Shown piece after piece: positions 17,024 to 26,548 of a stretch of DNA of 64,000 bases (within the stretch, counting starts at the first letter, position 1; the number at the start of each line of letters is the position of its first letter). This stretch comes from Rhodococcus sp. SMB37 (GTDB lineage: Bacteria > Actinomycetota > Actinomycetes > Mycobacteriales > Mycobacteriaceae): positions 203,414 through 267,413 of the forward strand of contig NZ_SLVY01000007.1 in NCBI RefSeq assembly GCF_004345605.1, in the 5' to 3' direction. The notes below the pieces were generated by a model. That model made no database searches. It saw only the letters and a list, made by a program, of their open reading frames with translations, and was not told the origin of the DNA. Both the position numbers and the translations under genes were made by a program.

Positions 17024-18075
17024 CGGGCACTTCCCAGGGCAATCAGAGGGTCGACGGAGGTGACACGGCGGACCGCGAGGGCTGCACCGGCAGCTCCCAG
17101 CGCGATCATCACCGCTGCAGGAATCAGGACTGTCGAGAGCGACAGACCGAAGGGGACGGAACCGGAGATCACCGCGCCGAAGGCCGCAGCGAGACCGGTA
17201 CCGACGAGAGTGCAGACGGTCAGCAGAACCACCGCCTGCCCGAGAGCATCACGCAGCAGGACGGAGGTCGGGGCTCCGAGCGCCTTCAACACGGCGATGT
17301 CGCCGCTGCGCTGGACCGTCCACACGGTGAAGAACGCACCGATGACGAGCGCGGAGATACCGAACAGGAACACCCGCATCAGCTGCAGCGATCCGTTCTC
17401 CGAGGTATACGAACCGATGGCGGACAGCGAGTCGCCCTTCGAGACGGTCTCTGTTCCGATACTCAGATCAGCTGCGGTGCTGTCGAATCCGTCGACGACA
17501 TTCAGTGCGATCACCGTGGCGGCCGGTTCGGTGAGAGCGGTCCACACAACTGGGAGGTGACCGAAGGAGTCGTCCCCGTGCACCGCCGTCACATTCAGCT
17601 CGCGATCGTTGACCGTGATCCGGTCGCCGACCACGGCTGCCAGGTCCTCGGCAGCCGTCTCCGACAACACCGCCGATTCTTCAGAGACCGGTTCACCGCC
17701 CGGAACGAGGCTCGATCCTGCATCGACGGCGAACATCGACACCGTCCCGGTCACGGGACTGCTCGGCGATCCTGCCGTCACCCTCGTGGTGGAAATGGCA
17801 AGAGGCTCGGCGCCGGTCACCCCCGGGGCATCGGCCCACTGTCTCCACTGCTCACTCGTGAGGGTGGAGTTCGTGAACGACAGGGCCTCGCCGCCGGGAT
17901 CGGAGAACACGAGGCGATCGACGGGCAGATCCGTGATGGCGGAAATGTTCTGGCGGGCGAGTCCGGCCGTCAGACCGGACAACAACCCGACCAGGAGGGT
18001 GATCAGGACGATGACGGCCGCCATGAGGGCGAATCTGCCCTTGGCGAATCTCAGGTCTCTCCAGGCGACGAACAC
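17020..18075 (-). CDS. FtsX/MacB-like ABC transporter permease
   Basis: A 351-residue permease. The first helix (LMAAVIVLITLLVGLLSGLT) is followed by a large extracytoplasmic domain of about 170 residues and then three helices at the C-terminus (VFLFGISALVIGAFFTVWTV, AVVLLTVCTLVGTGLAAAFG, IPAAVMIALGAAGAALAV), the FtsX pattern. A GTG start at 18075 (VFVAWRDLRFAKGRF) is supported by AGGAG upstream; the longer frame upstream is not coding. It is first in an operon with the ATPase and divergent from the sensor kinase, with about 200 bases between. Confidence 0.85.
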   Translation of the reverse strand: MFVAWRDLRFAKGRFALMAAVIVLITLLVGLLSGLTAGLARQNISAITDLPVDRLVFSDPGGEALSFTNSTLTSEQWRQWADAPGVTGAEPLAISTTRVTAGSPSSPVTGTVSMFAVDAGSSLVPGGEPVSEESAVLSETAAEDLAAVVGDRITVNDRELNVTAVHGDDSFGHLPVVWTALTEPAATVIALNVVDGFDSTAADLSIGTETVSKGDSLSAIGSYTSENGSLQLMRVFLFGISALVIGAFFTVWTVQRSGDIAVLKALGAPTSVLLRDALGQAVVLLTVCTLVGTGLAAAFGAVISGSVPFGLSLSTVLIPAAVMIALGAAGAALAVRRVTSVDPLIALGSAR

Positions 18076-18272
18076 GGTGCGGCACACTCCTATGGCTGAA
18101 TCGGACGGGGCCGAATACGAACGGAGTCGGTATCGGATGTCCTCCACTGTCGTCGCAGCAGCCCCTGTGATCATCTGGCGACCGTGGTGACTTTCCGGAT
18201 CGAACTGAGGCGTTCGGCCTCTACCTTTCGACAGATGTCGATGCGCGGCGAAGTCCGTAAACTGGCTCGACA

Positions 18273-19466
18273 GTGAATACTTCGACGACCGCCACCAAGG
18301 TCCTGGCCTGGTGCCTGCACCTGCTCGTGATCGGCCTGCTTGCCCTGACGGTCGTGCGCGCGGTAGCGGGCGACGCTCCTGATGCGGGCGCGGTGGCCAC
18401 CGTGTCGGTCGTCCTTGCCCTGACCTACGCAGCAGGGCCGCTGCTGCCGGTCGTCGCACGGTCCACGCGCGCGGCGGCGCTCTGGCTCGTCGCAGTCGGC
18501 GTCGTCTGGCTGGTTCTGATGTCACTGTCCGCGGAAGGCCTGTGGCTGGCATTCCCCCTGTACTTCGTGCAGCTCCACCTGCTGCCGCGGCGCTACGGGC
18601 TGGTCGCGGTGGCCGTCACCGCGATCGGGGCCGTGGCGGGGTTCGCCCTCCACCAGGACACCGTGACACCTGCCGCGGTGATAGGTCCGACGCTGGGCGC
18701 AGCGGTCGCCGTCGCCGTCGTGTGGGGATACCAGACCCTGTATCGGGAGAGTGACCAGCGTCGGATGCTGATCGACGAGCTGACTGCGACACGCGCCGAC
18801 TTGGCGGCCGCACAGCACCGCGCTGGTGTCCTCCAGGAACGCGAGCGACTGGCGCGCGAAATCCATGACACTCTCGCTCAGGGCCTGTCCAGCATCCAAT
18901 TGCTGCTGCGCGCCGCCGAACGTGCGCTGCCGGATCGCACCGATGCCGCTGCAGACCTCGTTGTGCAGGCCCGGACCGCCGCTGTGGACAATCTGGCCGA
19001 GGCTCGGCGGTTCGTCGCTGCCCTGACTCCCCCGGCACTCGAGGGCACGACCCTCGCCGACGCACTCGATCGCCTCTGCACGACCACATCGGCGCGGCAC
19101 GGCCTCGATGCCCGGTTCGACCTGACCGGGACCCCGGTTCCCCTAACCACCGCCCATGAGGTGGCGTTGCTGCGTGTCGCACAGTCTGCGCTCGCGAACA
19201 CCGTGAGTCACGCCGACGCCACGACAGTGAAGATCACCCTCAGTTTCCTCGACGACCAGGTCGCTGTGGACATCGTCGACGACGGGCGCGGATTCGACCC
19301 CGCCTCGGTACGCCCTCCGGGGCCGGACGGCGACGGTTTCGGGTTGGCTGCCATGCGTGCACGCATACTCGATCTCCGGGGCACGTTCACCCTCGAGTCC
19401 GAACCCGGGACAGGCACTGCCCTCGCTGCTCGTCTTCCACTCCCCACGATCGAGGTGGATCCGTGA
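18273..19466 (+). CDS. NarL-type sensor histidine kinase
   Basis: A 397-residue kinase with about five hydrophobic helices in residues 1-155, a short coiled linker, a HisKA_3 dimerisation domain (ERERLAREIHDTLAQGLSSI, phospho-acceptor His) and an ATPase domain (DIVDDGRGFDP, then FGLAAMRARILDL and GTGTALAARLP). The membrane part lacks a large extracellular loop, so it probably senses an envelope or membrane signal. GTG start. It overlaps the response regulator by four bases and is divergent from the ABC transporter. Confidence 0.92.
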   Translation: MNTSTTATKVLAWCLHLLVIGLLALTVVRAVAGDAPDAGAVATVSVVLALTYAAGPLLPVVARSTRAAALWLVAVGVVWLVLMSLSAEGLWLAFPLYFVQLHLLPRRYGLVAVAVTAIGAVAGFALHQDTVTPAAVIGPTLGAAVAVAVVWGYQTLYRESDQRRMLIDELTATRADLAAAQHRAGVLQERERLAREIHDTLAQGLSSIQLLLRAAERALPDRTDAAADLVVQARTAAVDNLAEARRFVAALTPPALEGTTLADALDRLCTTTSARHGLDARFDLTGTPVPLTTAHEVALLRVAQSALANTVSHADATTVKITLSFLDDQVAVDIVDDGRGFDPASVRPPGPDGDGFGLAAMRARILDLRGTFTLESEPGTGTALAARLPLPTIEVDP

Positions 19467-20098
19467 CAGGTGAACCCATCCGACTGCTGCTCGCCGACGA
19501 TCATCCCGTCGTCCGTGCCGGGTTACGCGCCGTGCTCGAGACCGAGCCGGGTATGACCGTGGTCGCGGAGGCCGCGACAGCAGAGGAAGCTGTCAATCGC
19601 GCGGCGGAGGGCGACATCGACGTCGTCGTCATGGATCTTCGGTTCGGTGGTGGTATGACCGGCGCGGAGGCCACCGCCGCGATCACCGCCCGCCCCGACG
19701 CGCCGCGGATCCTGGTCGTGACGACCTACGGCACCGACGCCGACACGCTGCCCGCGATCGAGGCCGGCGCGACCGGGTACCTCCTCAAGGACGCTCCGCC
19801 CGAAGAGCTCGCCGCGGGGATCCGCACGGCTGCGGCCGGACGCACCACTCTGGCGCCCGCCGTGGCCGATCGACTCGTCACCCGGTTGCGCAATCCGGGC
19901 ACCGCGCTGACCCGACGCGAGGTCGAGGTCCTCACGCTCGTGGCCGAGGGTTTGTCCAACCAGCGGATCGGACGGCGATTGCATCTGACCGAAGGCACCG
20001 TCAAGTCGCATCTCGCGCACATCTACACCAAGCTCGGCGTCGACTCCCGCACCGCAGCGGTCGCGACGGCCACCGAACTCGGCTACATCCGCCGCTGA
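19463..20098 (+). CDS. NarL/LuxR-type response regulator
   Basis: A 211-residue regulator: receiver domain (LLLADDHPVVRAGLRAVLE, phospho-acceptor in DVVVMDLRF, conserved Lys in YLLKDAPPEEL) and a C-terminal LuxR-type helix-turn-helix (LTRREVEVLTLVAEGLSNQR, TEGTVKSHLAHIYTKLGV). GTG start overlapping the kinase stop. The divergent ABC transporter at 16.3-18.1 kb is the most likely target, as in many actinobacterial envelope-stress modules; this is inferred from position only. Confidence 0.94.
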   Translation: MTGEPIRLLLADDHPVVRAGLRAVLETEPGMTVVAEAATAEEAVNRAAEGDIDVVVMDLRFGGGMTGAEATAAITARPDAPRILVVTTYGTDADTLPAIEAGATGYLLKDAPPEELAAGIRTAAAGRTTLAPAVADRLVTRLRNPGTALTRREVEVLTLVAEGLSNQRIGRRLHLTEGTVKSHLAHIYTKLGVDSRTAAVATATELGYIRR

Positions 20099-20173
20099 CG
20101 GATCCGCGTAGGTCCAGGCGGCCGGCGCGCCGATTCCCTCGTAGACTGCGCCGAACGACACGACCGATTCAAC

Positions 20174-21328
20174 ATGCGGAAGGTTCGACGATTGAGCCGG
20201 CATTCGGGAGGAACAGATCGCTCGCTCGTCTCGGCGCTGCGCGCGAAGGTCGGCGACGCTGCTGCCGACGTCTACGACCTGCACGGCGAGACGCTGTACG
20301 GGTACGTGCGCGGGTTCCTCGATCCGTCCACCGCCTCCGACGTGGTGCACGATGCGGTGTGGATCGCGATCGATCGGATCCGGACGCTGCGTGATCCCGA
20401 CATGTTCCGGCCGTGGCTGTACGCGATCGCGCGGTCGGAGTGCGTTCGCGCCTCCAGCGGTTCTGCGCTGGGGTACGTTCCCGCCGGCCCCGAAGCGGAC
20501 GTCGATTCCGAGACCACTGTCCTCGCCCCTGTGCACGCGCTGGATGCGACAGATCTCGAGGCGGTCGACCTCACCGTGCGGCACGGGTTCACCGACCGTC
20601 AGGTCGCGGCGATCATCGGCCGGGGATTCGATGTCGCCGCAGCGCTCGAGCACGCGAACGCTGTCTCCACCGACCCGGCCGGGCAACTCACTCAACTGCC
20701 GACAGCATCGCCACCGCCTTATCTGCGCGACCGTGTGCTCACAGCGCCGCCGTCCGCCGCGGAACGCACCGCAATGGGCCGCCGGATCGATCCTGTCGAC
20801 CGCGCAGGTTTTCCGGCGCCAGGGCGACCACGACGCGCGATCGTCGCGTGGGGCGCGTCCGCAGCCGGGGTCGCAGCATTGGTCGCCGTCGCGGTGTTCG
20901 CATTCGTCGATCGTGCGCCCGCCGAGCAGAGTGTCCCGAGTCCGAGCGGCGCGACCCTGCGCGTGGACCTCGGGGACTACCCGCAGGGCACCACCGCCCC
21001 CGTCACGACTACACCGACCACCACACCCCCGGAGACGAACACGTCGACCGTTGCTTCGGTCCCGGTCCCCACGACCGAGGTGACCGACGCCGTGACGGAG
21101 ACATCGTCGCCACAGACCTCCACCGATCCGTCGCCCACGACCGAGCCCTCCCCCACGACCACCGAGACCGGGTGGACGTCTCGACGCGACCGTTCCCGCG
21201 ACAACGACTCCGACGACGAATCCGAGCGCTCGGAAACCGGCGGAAACAGCGGTGGCGGTTCGACGAATACGGCACCACCGGTATTCACGTTCGAACCCGG
21301 GGTGCCGTCCGGGCTGTCGGAGAAATAG
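20174..21328 (+). CDS. Sigma-factor-like protein fused to a membrane anchor and Thr/Pro-rich tail
   Basis: A 384-residue protein. Residues 20-160 resemble an ECF sigma factor: a region 2-like part (YGYVRGFLDPSTASDVVHDAVWIAIDRI) and a region 4-like part in which the helix-turn-helix is weak (FTDRQVAAIIGRGFDVAAAL). A single transmembrane helix follows near 235 (VAWGASAAGVAALVAVAVFA). A 130-residue extracytoplasmic tail rich in Thr, Pro and Ser comes next, with a basic-acidic segment. Sigma-like domains tethered to a membrane helix are uncommon. The ATG at 20174 and an in-frame TTG at 20192, preceded by GGAAGG, are both possible starts. No anti-sigma gene is adjacent. Confidence 0.75.
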   Translation: MRKVRRLSRHSGGTDRSLVSALRAKVGDAAADVYDLHGETLYGYVRGFLDPSTASDVVHDAVWIAIDRIRTLRDPDMFRPWLYAIARSECVRASSGSALGYVPAGPEADVDSETTVLAPVHALDATDLEAVDLTVRHGFTDRQVAAIIGRGFDVAAALEHANAVSTDPAGQLTQLPTASPPPYLRDRVLTAPPSAAERTAMGRRIDPVDRAGFPAPGRPRRAIVAWGASAAGVAALVAVAVFAFVDRAPAEQSVPSPSGATLRVDLGDYPQGTTAPVTTTPTTTPPETNTSTVASVPVPTTEVTDAVTETSSPQTSTDPSPTTEPSPTTTETGWTSRRDRSRDNDSDDESERSETGGNSGGGSTNTAPPVFTFEPGVPSGLSEK

Positions 21329-21339
21329 GCCGACCATGC

Positions 21340-22350
21340 GCGTGACTACGGCGCGAACGTCACCGGAACCTCGCCAGGAACACACCGCGTTCCAGTCGTT
21401 CTTCACGGGCACCGCCAAATACCCACGGTTCAAGAACCGGCATTCTCGCCAGTCCGCGCACTACACCCGCTCCGCGTTCCGCATCAAAACGGACGGGTTG
21501 TGGCTGGCGAAGACCACTGCGCCGCTGAAGGTGGCGTGGTCCTGGCCCGGCATCGACCTTGCCACTCTCGACCCGACAATGGTGGTTGTCTCCCGCGAGG
21601 CCGACGGGCGGTGGTTCGTGACGTTCGCCGTCGACACGTCCGATCCCGCTCCGCTTCCGGATACTGGCGAGTCGGTCGGTGTGGACCTCGGCATCAAGGA
21701 CTTCGCGGTCCTCTCGACCGGGGAGAAGATCGCGAATCCGAAGCACATGGCCCGGCACGAACGCGGCCTGCGCCGCCACCAGAGGCGCCTGGCGCGGATG
21801 CAGAAAGGCTCGAACAACCGAGCCAAGCAACGCCGGAGGGTGACACGCAAGCACTCCCGTGTCCGCGATGCCCGCCGCGACTTCCTCCACAAGACCAGCA
21901 CGGATCTCGTGGCGCGGTTCGACACGATCGCCGTCGAAGACCTCGCCCCGCGCAACATGGTCCGCAACCGCAGCCTGGCCAAGTCGATCAGCGAATGCGG
22001 GTGGGGTGAGTTCCGGTCGATGCTCGAGTACAAGGCCGAGCAGGCCGGTCGCCGGTTCGTGGTGATCGACCGCTGGTTTCCCGAGCTCGCAGACGTGCAG
22101 CGTGTGCGAGTATCTGCTCGCTGTGCTATTCCTCGGGACACGCCACTGGTCGTGTCCCGACTGCGGTACCCGGCACGATCGGGACGTCAATGCCGCGAAG
22201 AACATCCTCGTCGCCGCCGGGCCGGCGGAGACACCAAACGCCTGTGGAGGCGATGTCAGACGGCACGGGTCTTCCCGTCCGCACTCGCCGGTGAAACAGG
22301 AACTCTCGGATGTGAGTCCGAGAATCCCCGTCTTTCAGGGCGGGGAGTAG
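21340..22350 (+). pseudogene. Decayed IS200/IS605-family tnpB (RNA-guided nuclease relic)
   Basis: The reading begins inside TnpB: about 70 N-terminal residues are missing and the first family-like stretch is SFFTGTAKYPRFKNRH. RuvC-I is intact (VGVDLGIKDFAVLSTG, catalytic Asp) and RuvC-II is present (AVEDLAPRNMV, catalytic Glu). A frameshift near 22085-22100 moves the zinc ribbon and RuvC-III into another frame (TCSVCEYLLAVL, SCPDCGTRHDRDVNAAKN). With both lesions the protein cannot be made whole. The copy lies directly after the sigma-like gene and abuts the 3' end of an SDR gene. No tnpA is seen. Confidence 0.88.
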
Positions 22351-22354
22351 TCAA
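22322..22354 (+). ncRNA. Right-end hairpin, likely 3' scaffold of an omega-RNA
   Basis: GAATCCCCGTC-tttcag-GGCGGGGAG followed by TAGTCAA. TnpB omega-RNAs end at the element's right end in this kind of stem, with the guide taken from the flanking DNA; here that would start at 22355 (ggcaggaagcgtcacggg). The same pattern appears inverted at 63907-63942. Expression is unknown, and the cognate TnpB here is broken. Confidence 0.55.
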
Positions 22355-22365
22355 GGCAGGAAGCG

Positions 22366-23238
22366 TCACGGGAGGAGGGGAAACGTCACGCCGGTGAACT
22401 TCTCCGACAGCTCCCAGAGCCTGCGGGCGACGTCGCGGTCGCGCGCCCTGCGCGCGATCCGGGCCTGGTGCGGTGCGCCGTACAACAGCATGTCCGGTCC
22501 GATCAGACCACCGGTCATCGACGGATCCGCCGCCGCGCACACCACCGATTCGGCGCCCTGCGCGGGAGTGCGCTGCAGGACCTTCTTGCCGAAACCGAAG
22601 AGTCCGTCGAACCACGTGCCAGTGTTGCTCCCGACCTCCGTCGCGGCATAGCCGGGGTGGGCAGCGATCGCACGCAACGGCGAACGGGACTCCGCGAGGC
22701 GCCGTTCGAGTTCCAGGCTGAACACCAGGTTCGCGAGCTTGGACTGCGCATAGGCGCCGGCTCTGCTGTAGCGGCGGTGCTCCCAGTTGAGATCGTCGAG
22801 ATTCAACCGGCCGAGAAGGTGGGCAGCGCTGGACACCGTGACAACGCGCGTGGTGATGCGGTCGAGCAACAATCCGGTCAGCGCGAAATGCCCCAGGTGA
22901 TTCGTGCCGAACTGCATCTCGAAACCATCCGGCGTCCGGGTCAGTGGCAGCGCCATGACCCCGGCATTGTTCACGAGTACGTCGACCGTGCGCTTACCGA
23001 GTTCGGCGGAGAACTCGTGGACCGAATCGAGGTCGGCCAGATCGAGCCGGCGCATAGACGCATTCGGGCCGATCTCCGATGCGATGCGTTCGCCCTTGGC
23101 CGTGTTGCGTCCTGCGAGCAGGACCGTTGCCCCGGCTGCGCCGAGTGAACGAGCAGTTGCTTCCCCCACACCACTGGTAGCGCCGGTCACCAAGAAGGTG
23201 ACCGGCGCTACCTGTGACGCAGTGGACTCAGGCGCCAA
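22366..23238 (-). CDS. Short-chain dehydrogenase, paralogue of the 14.3-kb SDR
   Basis: A 290-residue SDR with [42 protein letters not shown] and [11 protein letters not shown] (catalytic Tyr and Lys). It shares long stretches with the SDR at 14264-15154 (for example NHLGHFALT and LNWEHRRY), so the two are paralogues. The best start is a TTG at 23238 that overlaps the stop of the upstream mycolyltransferase by 11 bases; no ATG is near. The IS remnant ends just past its 3' end. Substrate unknown. Confidence 0.87.
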   Translation of the reverse strand: MAPESTASQVAPVTFLVTGATSGVGEATARSLGAAGATVLLAGRNTAKGERIASEIGPNASMRRLDLADLDSVHEFSAELGKRTVDVLVNNAGVMALPLTRTPDGFEMQFGTNHLGHFALTGLLLDRITTRVVTVSSAAHLLGRLNLDDLNWEHRRYSRAGAYAQSKLANLVFSLELERRLAESRSPLRAIAAHPGYAATEVGSNTGTWFDGLFGFGKKVLQRTPAQGAESVVCAAADPSMTGGLIGPDMLLYGAPHQARIARRARDRDVARRLWELSEKFTGVTFPLLP

Positions 23239-24220
23239 TCGACGCCTTCATCATAGGGAGCATCTCCCAGAGTTCGTCCTGCCAGTAGCCCCACGTGTGG
23301 GTGCCCGTGGCGGGGAAGGAGAAGTGTGCGGAGTCGATACCGAGTGTGGCCAGGCGGACCTGGAATGCGCGGTTCTGTGCGAGTGCGAGTGCTTCGAGCC
23401 CCATCGCGTTGGCGGTGTTGAACACGCCGATCGCGGAGTTGGGACGGTCGTGCTCGCCGGGCAGGCCACTCGATGCGGCAATCCACATCGGCAGACCACG
23501 CAGGTTCGGTGCCGCGACGAACGGGTCGTGGCGCAACCACGCCGAATCCCACGGTGGGCCCCACATGGCGTCGGAGTTGTAGCCTCCGGCGTCGAGCATC
23601 GCGATGCGGATCGCTTCACGCATGCCGGGTGCGGACAGGTTCAGGTATCCGGACAGCGAGCCTGCGAAGCCGAACTGGTCTCGGTGGTAGGCGGCGAGGA
23701 TCAGTGCGGCGTTTCCGCCCATCGACAACCCGACGACCGCATTGTTGCTGCGGGAGATGCCGTAGGCGGCGGCGAGGTGATCGGGGAGATTCTGGGTGAG
23801 GAACGATTCCCACTTGTAAGTGTATTGCTGGCCGTTGATGTTGCTCGGCGCGTACCAGTCGGCGTAGAAGCTCGACTGTCCACCCACCGGCATCACGACG
23901 TTGATGCCGTTGTCGGCGAGCCATGCGGCGTTGGTCTCGTGCTCCCAGCCGCTGACATCGTCGGTGGCGCGCAGGCCGTCGAGCAGATACACGGCCTTGT
24001 TGCTGCCGTTGTTCGCGTGCCAGATACGCACCTTGATCTGACCGACGCCGCCGGGTGCTGCGACCCAGTCCTCGGAGAAGCGGGTGTACGGGTCTGCAGA
24101 CGCGGTTCCGGCGCCGAAACCTGCGAAGACGAGCGTGAGCGGAACCACGATCGCCGCCACGAGCAGCCGCACCAAGGCGCGCGTTCCGCGTCGCGTTCCG
24201 TTTTCGGACGAATTCGTCAC
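23228..24220 (-). CDS. Secreted mycolyltransferase (antigen 85 family)
   Basis: A 330-residue esterase. The signal peptide is at residues 15-42 ([20 protein letters not shown], then ASADP). Family features: [19 protein letters not shown], the nucleophile elbow [17 protein letters not shown], and the C-terminal catalytic His in [17 protein letters not shown]. Antigen 85 proteins transfer mycolates to trehalose or arabinogalactan outside the cell, so this supports a mycolic-acid-containing organism. The start lies 145 bases from the divergent pseudouridine synthase gene. Confidence 0.93.
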   Translation of the reverse strand: MTNSSENGTRRGTRALVRLLVAAIVVPLTLVFAGFGAGTASADPYTRFSEDWVAAPGGVGQIKVRIWHANNGSNKAVYLLDGLRATDDVSGWEHETNAAWLADNGINVVMPVGGQSSFYADWYAPSNINGQQYTYKWESFLTQNLPDHLAAAYGISRSNNAVVGLSMGGNAALILAAYHRDQFGFAGSLSGYLNLSAPGMREAIRIAMLDAGGYNSDAMWGPPWDSAWLRHDPFVAAPNLRGLPMWIAASSGLPGEHDRPNSAIGVFNTANAMGLEALALAQNRAFQVRLATLGIDSAHFSFPATGTHTWGYWQDELWEMLPMMKASIGA

Positions 24221-24365
24221 ACCAAGCTCTCCTTAAACGTCTTCCCCAGAAATCACTCTCGTCACACAATATAAGTGGACGCGAGACTTAAGCAGGCTTG
24301 CACACAATCGTTATCCTGCAAAGCCGAAACCGAAATCGACGCCTCGGCGACTACCGTATCTTCAC

Positions 24366-25277
24366 GTGCCCGACGCTCCCCTGCCCGTCCGAGACGGACT
24401 GAATCCCACCCGTCTACGGCTTCCGGAAAACTGCATGTCAGAGACGGTAGCGGAGTATCTGTGCGCCCGTTTCCCCGACGACGCTGCACGGATCGAAGAG
24501 AAGATCGAATCCGGTGAGGTCTTGGCCGGAGACGGAACTGTGATCTCGCGGACCAGTCCGTACGTTCCACGCACGTTCGTGTTCCTCTACCGTGATCCGC
24601 CCACTGAGACCCGCGTTCCGTTCGAAATCGACATTCTCTACCGTGACGACAATCTGCTCGTCGTCGACAAACCTCACTTTCTTCCCACCACGCCCCGAGG
24701 ATCGTGGGTCGCGGAAACCGCGCTCGTGCGGCTACGCCGCGAATTCGACCTTCCCGAACTCACACCTGCACACCGACTCGACCGTCTCACCGCAGGAGTG
24801 CTCATCTTCACCGTTCGCCGCGAGGCACGCCGCCCGTACCAGATGCTCTTCGATACCCGGATGGTCGAGAAGGAGTACGAAGCGGTCGCGCCCGCTGCGC
24901 CGCACCTCCGATTCCCCCTCGACGTGCAGAGCCGCATCGAGAAGGAACGCGGGGTGCTCCAGGCGCGTGAAGTTCCCGGCGAGGCCAACGCCGTCACCCG
25001 CATCGACGTGCACGACGTCCAGGGCGAACGTGCGTTGTACCGGCTGTTACCGACCACCGGGAAAACACATCAATTGCGCGTACACATGAACTCCGCGGGC
25101 ATTCCCATCGTGGGCGATCCTCTCTATCCACGCGTGTACGACGTTGCACGTGACGACTATTCGTCACCGCTCCAACTGCTTGCGCGCGCGATCGAATTCG
25201 ACGATCCGATCACGGGTCGGTGGACTCGCTTCACAAGCCGCAGAAACCTGGCAGCATGGGGACACAGCACCCCATGA
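24366..25277 (+). CDS. RluA-type pseudouridine synthase
   Basis: A 303-residue RNA-modifying enzyme. After an N-terminal S4-like segment (VAEYLCARFPDDAARIEEKI) come the synthase motifs ILYRDDNLLVVDKPHFLPT, the catalytic Asp in PAHRLDRLTAGVLIF (HRLDR), and the end motif GKTHQLRVHMNSAGIPIVGD. It isomerises uridine in rRNA or tRNA; the exact target cannot be read from the sequence. GTG start at 24366. The SRPBCC gene follows after 38 bases. Confidence 0.93.
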   Translation: MPDAPLPVRDGLNPTRLRLPENCMSETVAEYLCARFPDDAARIEEKIESGEVLAGDGTVISRTSPYVPRTFVFLYRDPPTETRVPFEIDILYRDDNLLVVDKPHFLPTTPRGSWVAETALVRLRREFDLPELTPAHRLDRLTAGVLIFTVRREARRPYQMLFDTRMVEKEYEAVAPAAPHLRFPLDVQSRIEKERGVLQAREVPGEANAVTRIDVHDVQGERALYRLLPTTGKTHQLRVHMNSAGIPIVGDPLYPRVYDVARDDYSSPLQLLARAIEFDDPITGRWTRFTSRRNLAAWGHSTP

Positions 25278-25315
25278 CCCCGTTGACGGCACGGGCTTCT
25301 TGTCTTGGAGGACCC

Positions 25316-25822
25316 ATGAATCTCGGCAGCATTTCTCGTACTTATGACGGCCGAGTGGCCCTGCGCTTCGAACGCGCTTTCCCCCATGCACCTGAGAAAG
25401 TGTGGAGTGTCATCACAAATCCCGAGTATCTCGACGCGTGGTTTCCCGCGGCGGTCGAGTGGGACCTCACTCCGGGTGCGCAACTGCAGTTCCGCACCAC
25501 CGACGAACAGGTACGCCGCTTCGGTCTTCCGGCCGGGCACACAGCGAGCGGTTCGGTCCTCGTCGTGCACCCCGGACAGATGCTCGAGCTGATGTGGGAC
25601 TCCGATGTCCTGCACTGGGAGCTGACACCCGACGGATCCGGCGGATGCTGGCTCACCCTCACCCACACCACGGACACCGAGGACGACGCATACGCCCACG
25701 GCGCGGGGTGGCATGCCGGGTTCGAAGTCGTCGAGGCCCAGCTCGACGGCAGGCCGATCGATTGGTCCATGTGGGAACGTGCGGAGGAACTGGCCGAGCA
25801 CTACCGCGGTCCCGGCAGCTGA
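25316..25822 (+). CDS. SRPBCC (AHSA1/START-like) protein
   Basis: A 168-residue single-domain protein of the Aha1/SRPBCC hydrophobic-pocket fold: ALRFERAFPHAPEKVWSVIT, YLDAWFPAAVEWD, GCWLTLTHTT and a C-terminal amphipathic helix (GWHAGFEVVEAQL). The ATG at 25316 with GGAGGA seven bases upstream decides the start. Ligand and role are unknown. It converges with the flavodoxin-like gene with a 21-base gap. Confidence 0.85.
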   Translation: MNLGSISRTYDGRVALRFERAFPHAPEKVWSVITNPEYLDAWFPAAVEWDLTPGAQLQFRTTDEQVRRFGLPAGHTASGSVLVVHPGQMLELMWDSDVLHWELTPDGSGGCWLTLTHTTDTEDDAYAHGAGWHAGFEVVEAQLDGRPIDWSMWERAEELAEHYRGPGS

Positions 25823-25843
25823 AGTGGGCCGGTGGCCGGGCTG

Positions 25844-26371
25844 TCAGGTTTGCTCGGTGGGCACTCGCCGCCCGGCACGGTCCGTCACTCTGGCGACGAT
25901 CTCCGACGCCCACGAACCGATCTCGTCCCAATCGCGGAAGTCGCCGAGCCGAGCCCCCGTCATCCGCACGACCACGCGCTCACCGGCGCTGAGTACGGCA
26001 GGATCGATCTTGCCGGCGAAGGTCCGGTGCTCATGGGCACCGGTACGTGCCATTGCAGGCGCGACATCGTAATGATTGTTCACAGGACGTCCCTGCTCCG
26101 CGATCGGTCCGGACGAGAAGAGGAAGACCTCGCGACTTCGCAGCGGCCCGGAGTACTCGTCGAGGAAATCTCTGGCCTCACGCAACCACCGATTGCGGTA
26201 GACAGCGCTGCCCACGATCACGACGTCGTAGCCGGCGACGCTCGATACTGCGCCGGGCGCGCGGACATCGACGTCGGCGCCGTGATGACGCAAGCCCGCG
26301 GCCAAGGCCGTTGCGAGTTCCGCGGTGGAGCCATGTTTGCTCGCCACCGCCACCAAAATCCTCATTCTCAC
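25844..26371 (-). CDS. Flavodoxin-domain protein (HemG-like)
   Basis: A 175-residue protein with the FMN-binding flavodoxin fold: VAVASKHGSTAELATALAAG (phosphate loop), YDVVIVGSAVYRNRWL and LFSSGP. The order resembles menaquinone-dependent protoporphyrinogen oxidase-like flavodoxins (HemG type), but such proteins have many redox roles. Start at 26371, or at the ATG six bases in. It is divergent from the CYTH-CHAD gene. Confidence 0.85.
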   Translation of the reverse strand: MRMRILVAVASKHGSTAELATALAAGLRHHGADVDVRAPGAVSSVAGYDVVIVGSAVYRNRWLREARDFLDEYSGPLRSREVFLFSSGPIAEQGRPVNNHYDVAPAMARTGAHEHRTFAGKIDPAVLSAGERVVVRMTGARLGDFRDWDEIGSWASEIVARVTDRAGRRVPTEQT

Positions 26372-26548
26372 CCTCCGGAGGCCCGCGTTTCCCCATGATC
26401 ACCCGGATATCGGCAGAAGACCAGAGCACAAGTGCCCATCTCCCGAACCTCTGTGGTAGTTCACATCCCTCACTCGGGACATATCGGGAACTCGATGGCA
26501 CAGTTGCACTCCAGGGAGCACTCGGTGCACACCACCGACAGGAGGACC

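Larger units (their letters stand above)
21340..22354 (+). mobile_element. IS200/IS605 (IS1341-like) element remnant
   Basis: A truncated element containing the tnpB relic and an intact-looking right end. No left end or TnpA was found; the left part appears lost at the junction with the sigma-like gene (about 21330-21360). The right end stops at AGTCAA (22349-22354), 12 bases before the stop of the SDR gene on the other strand. Confidence 0.75.
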
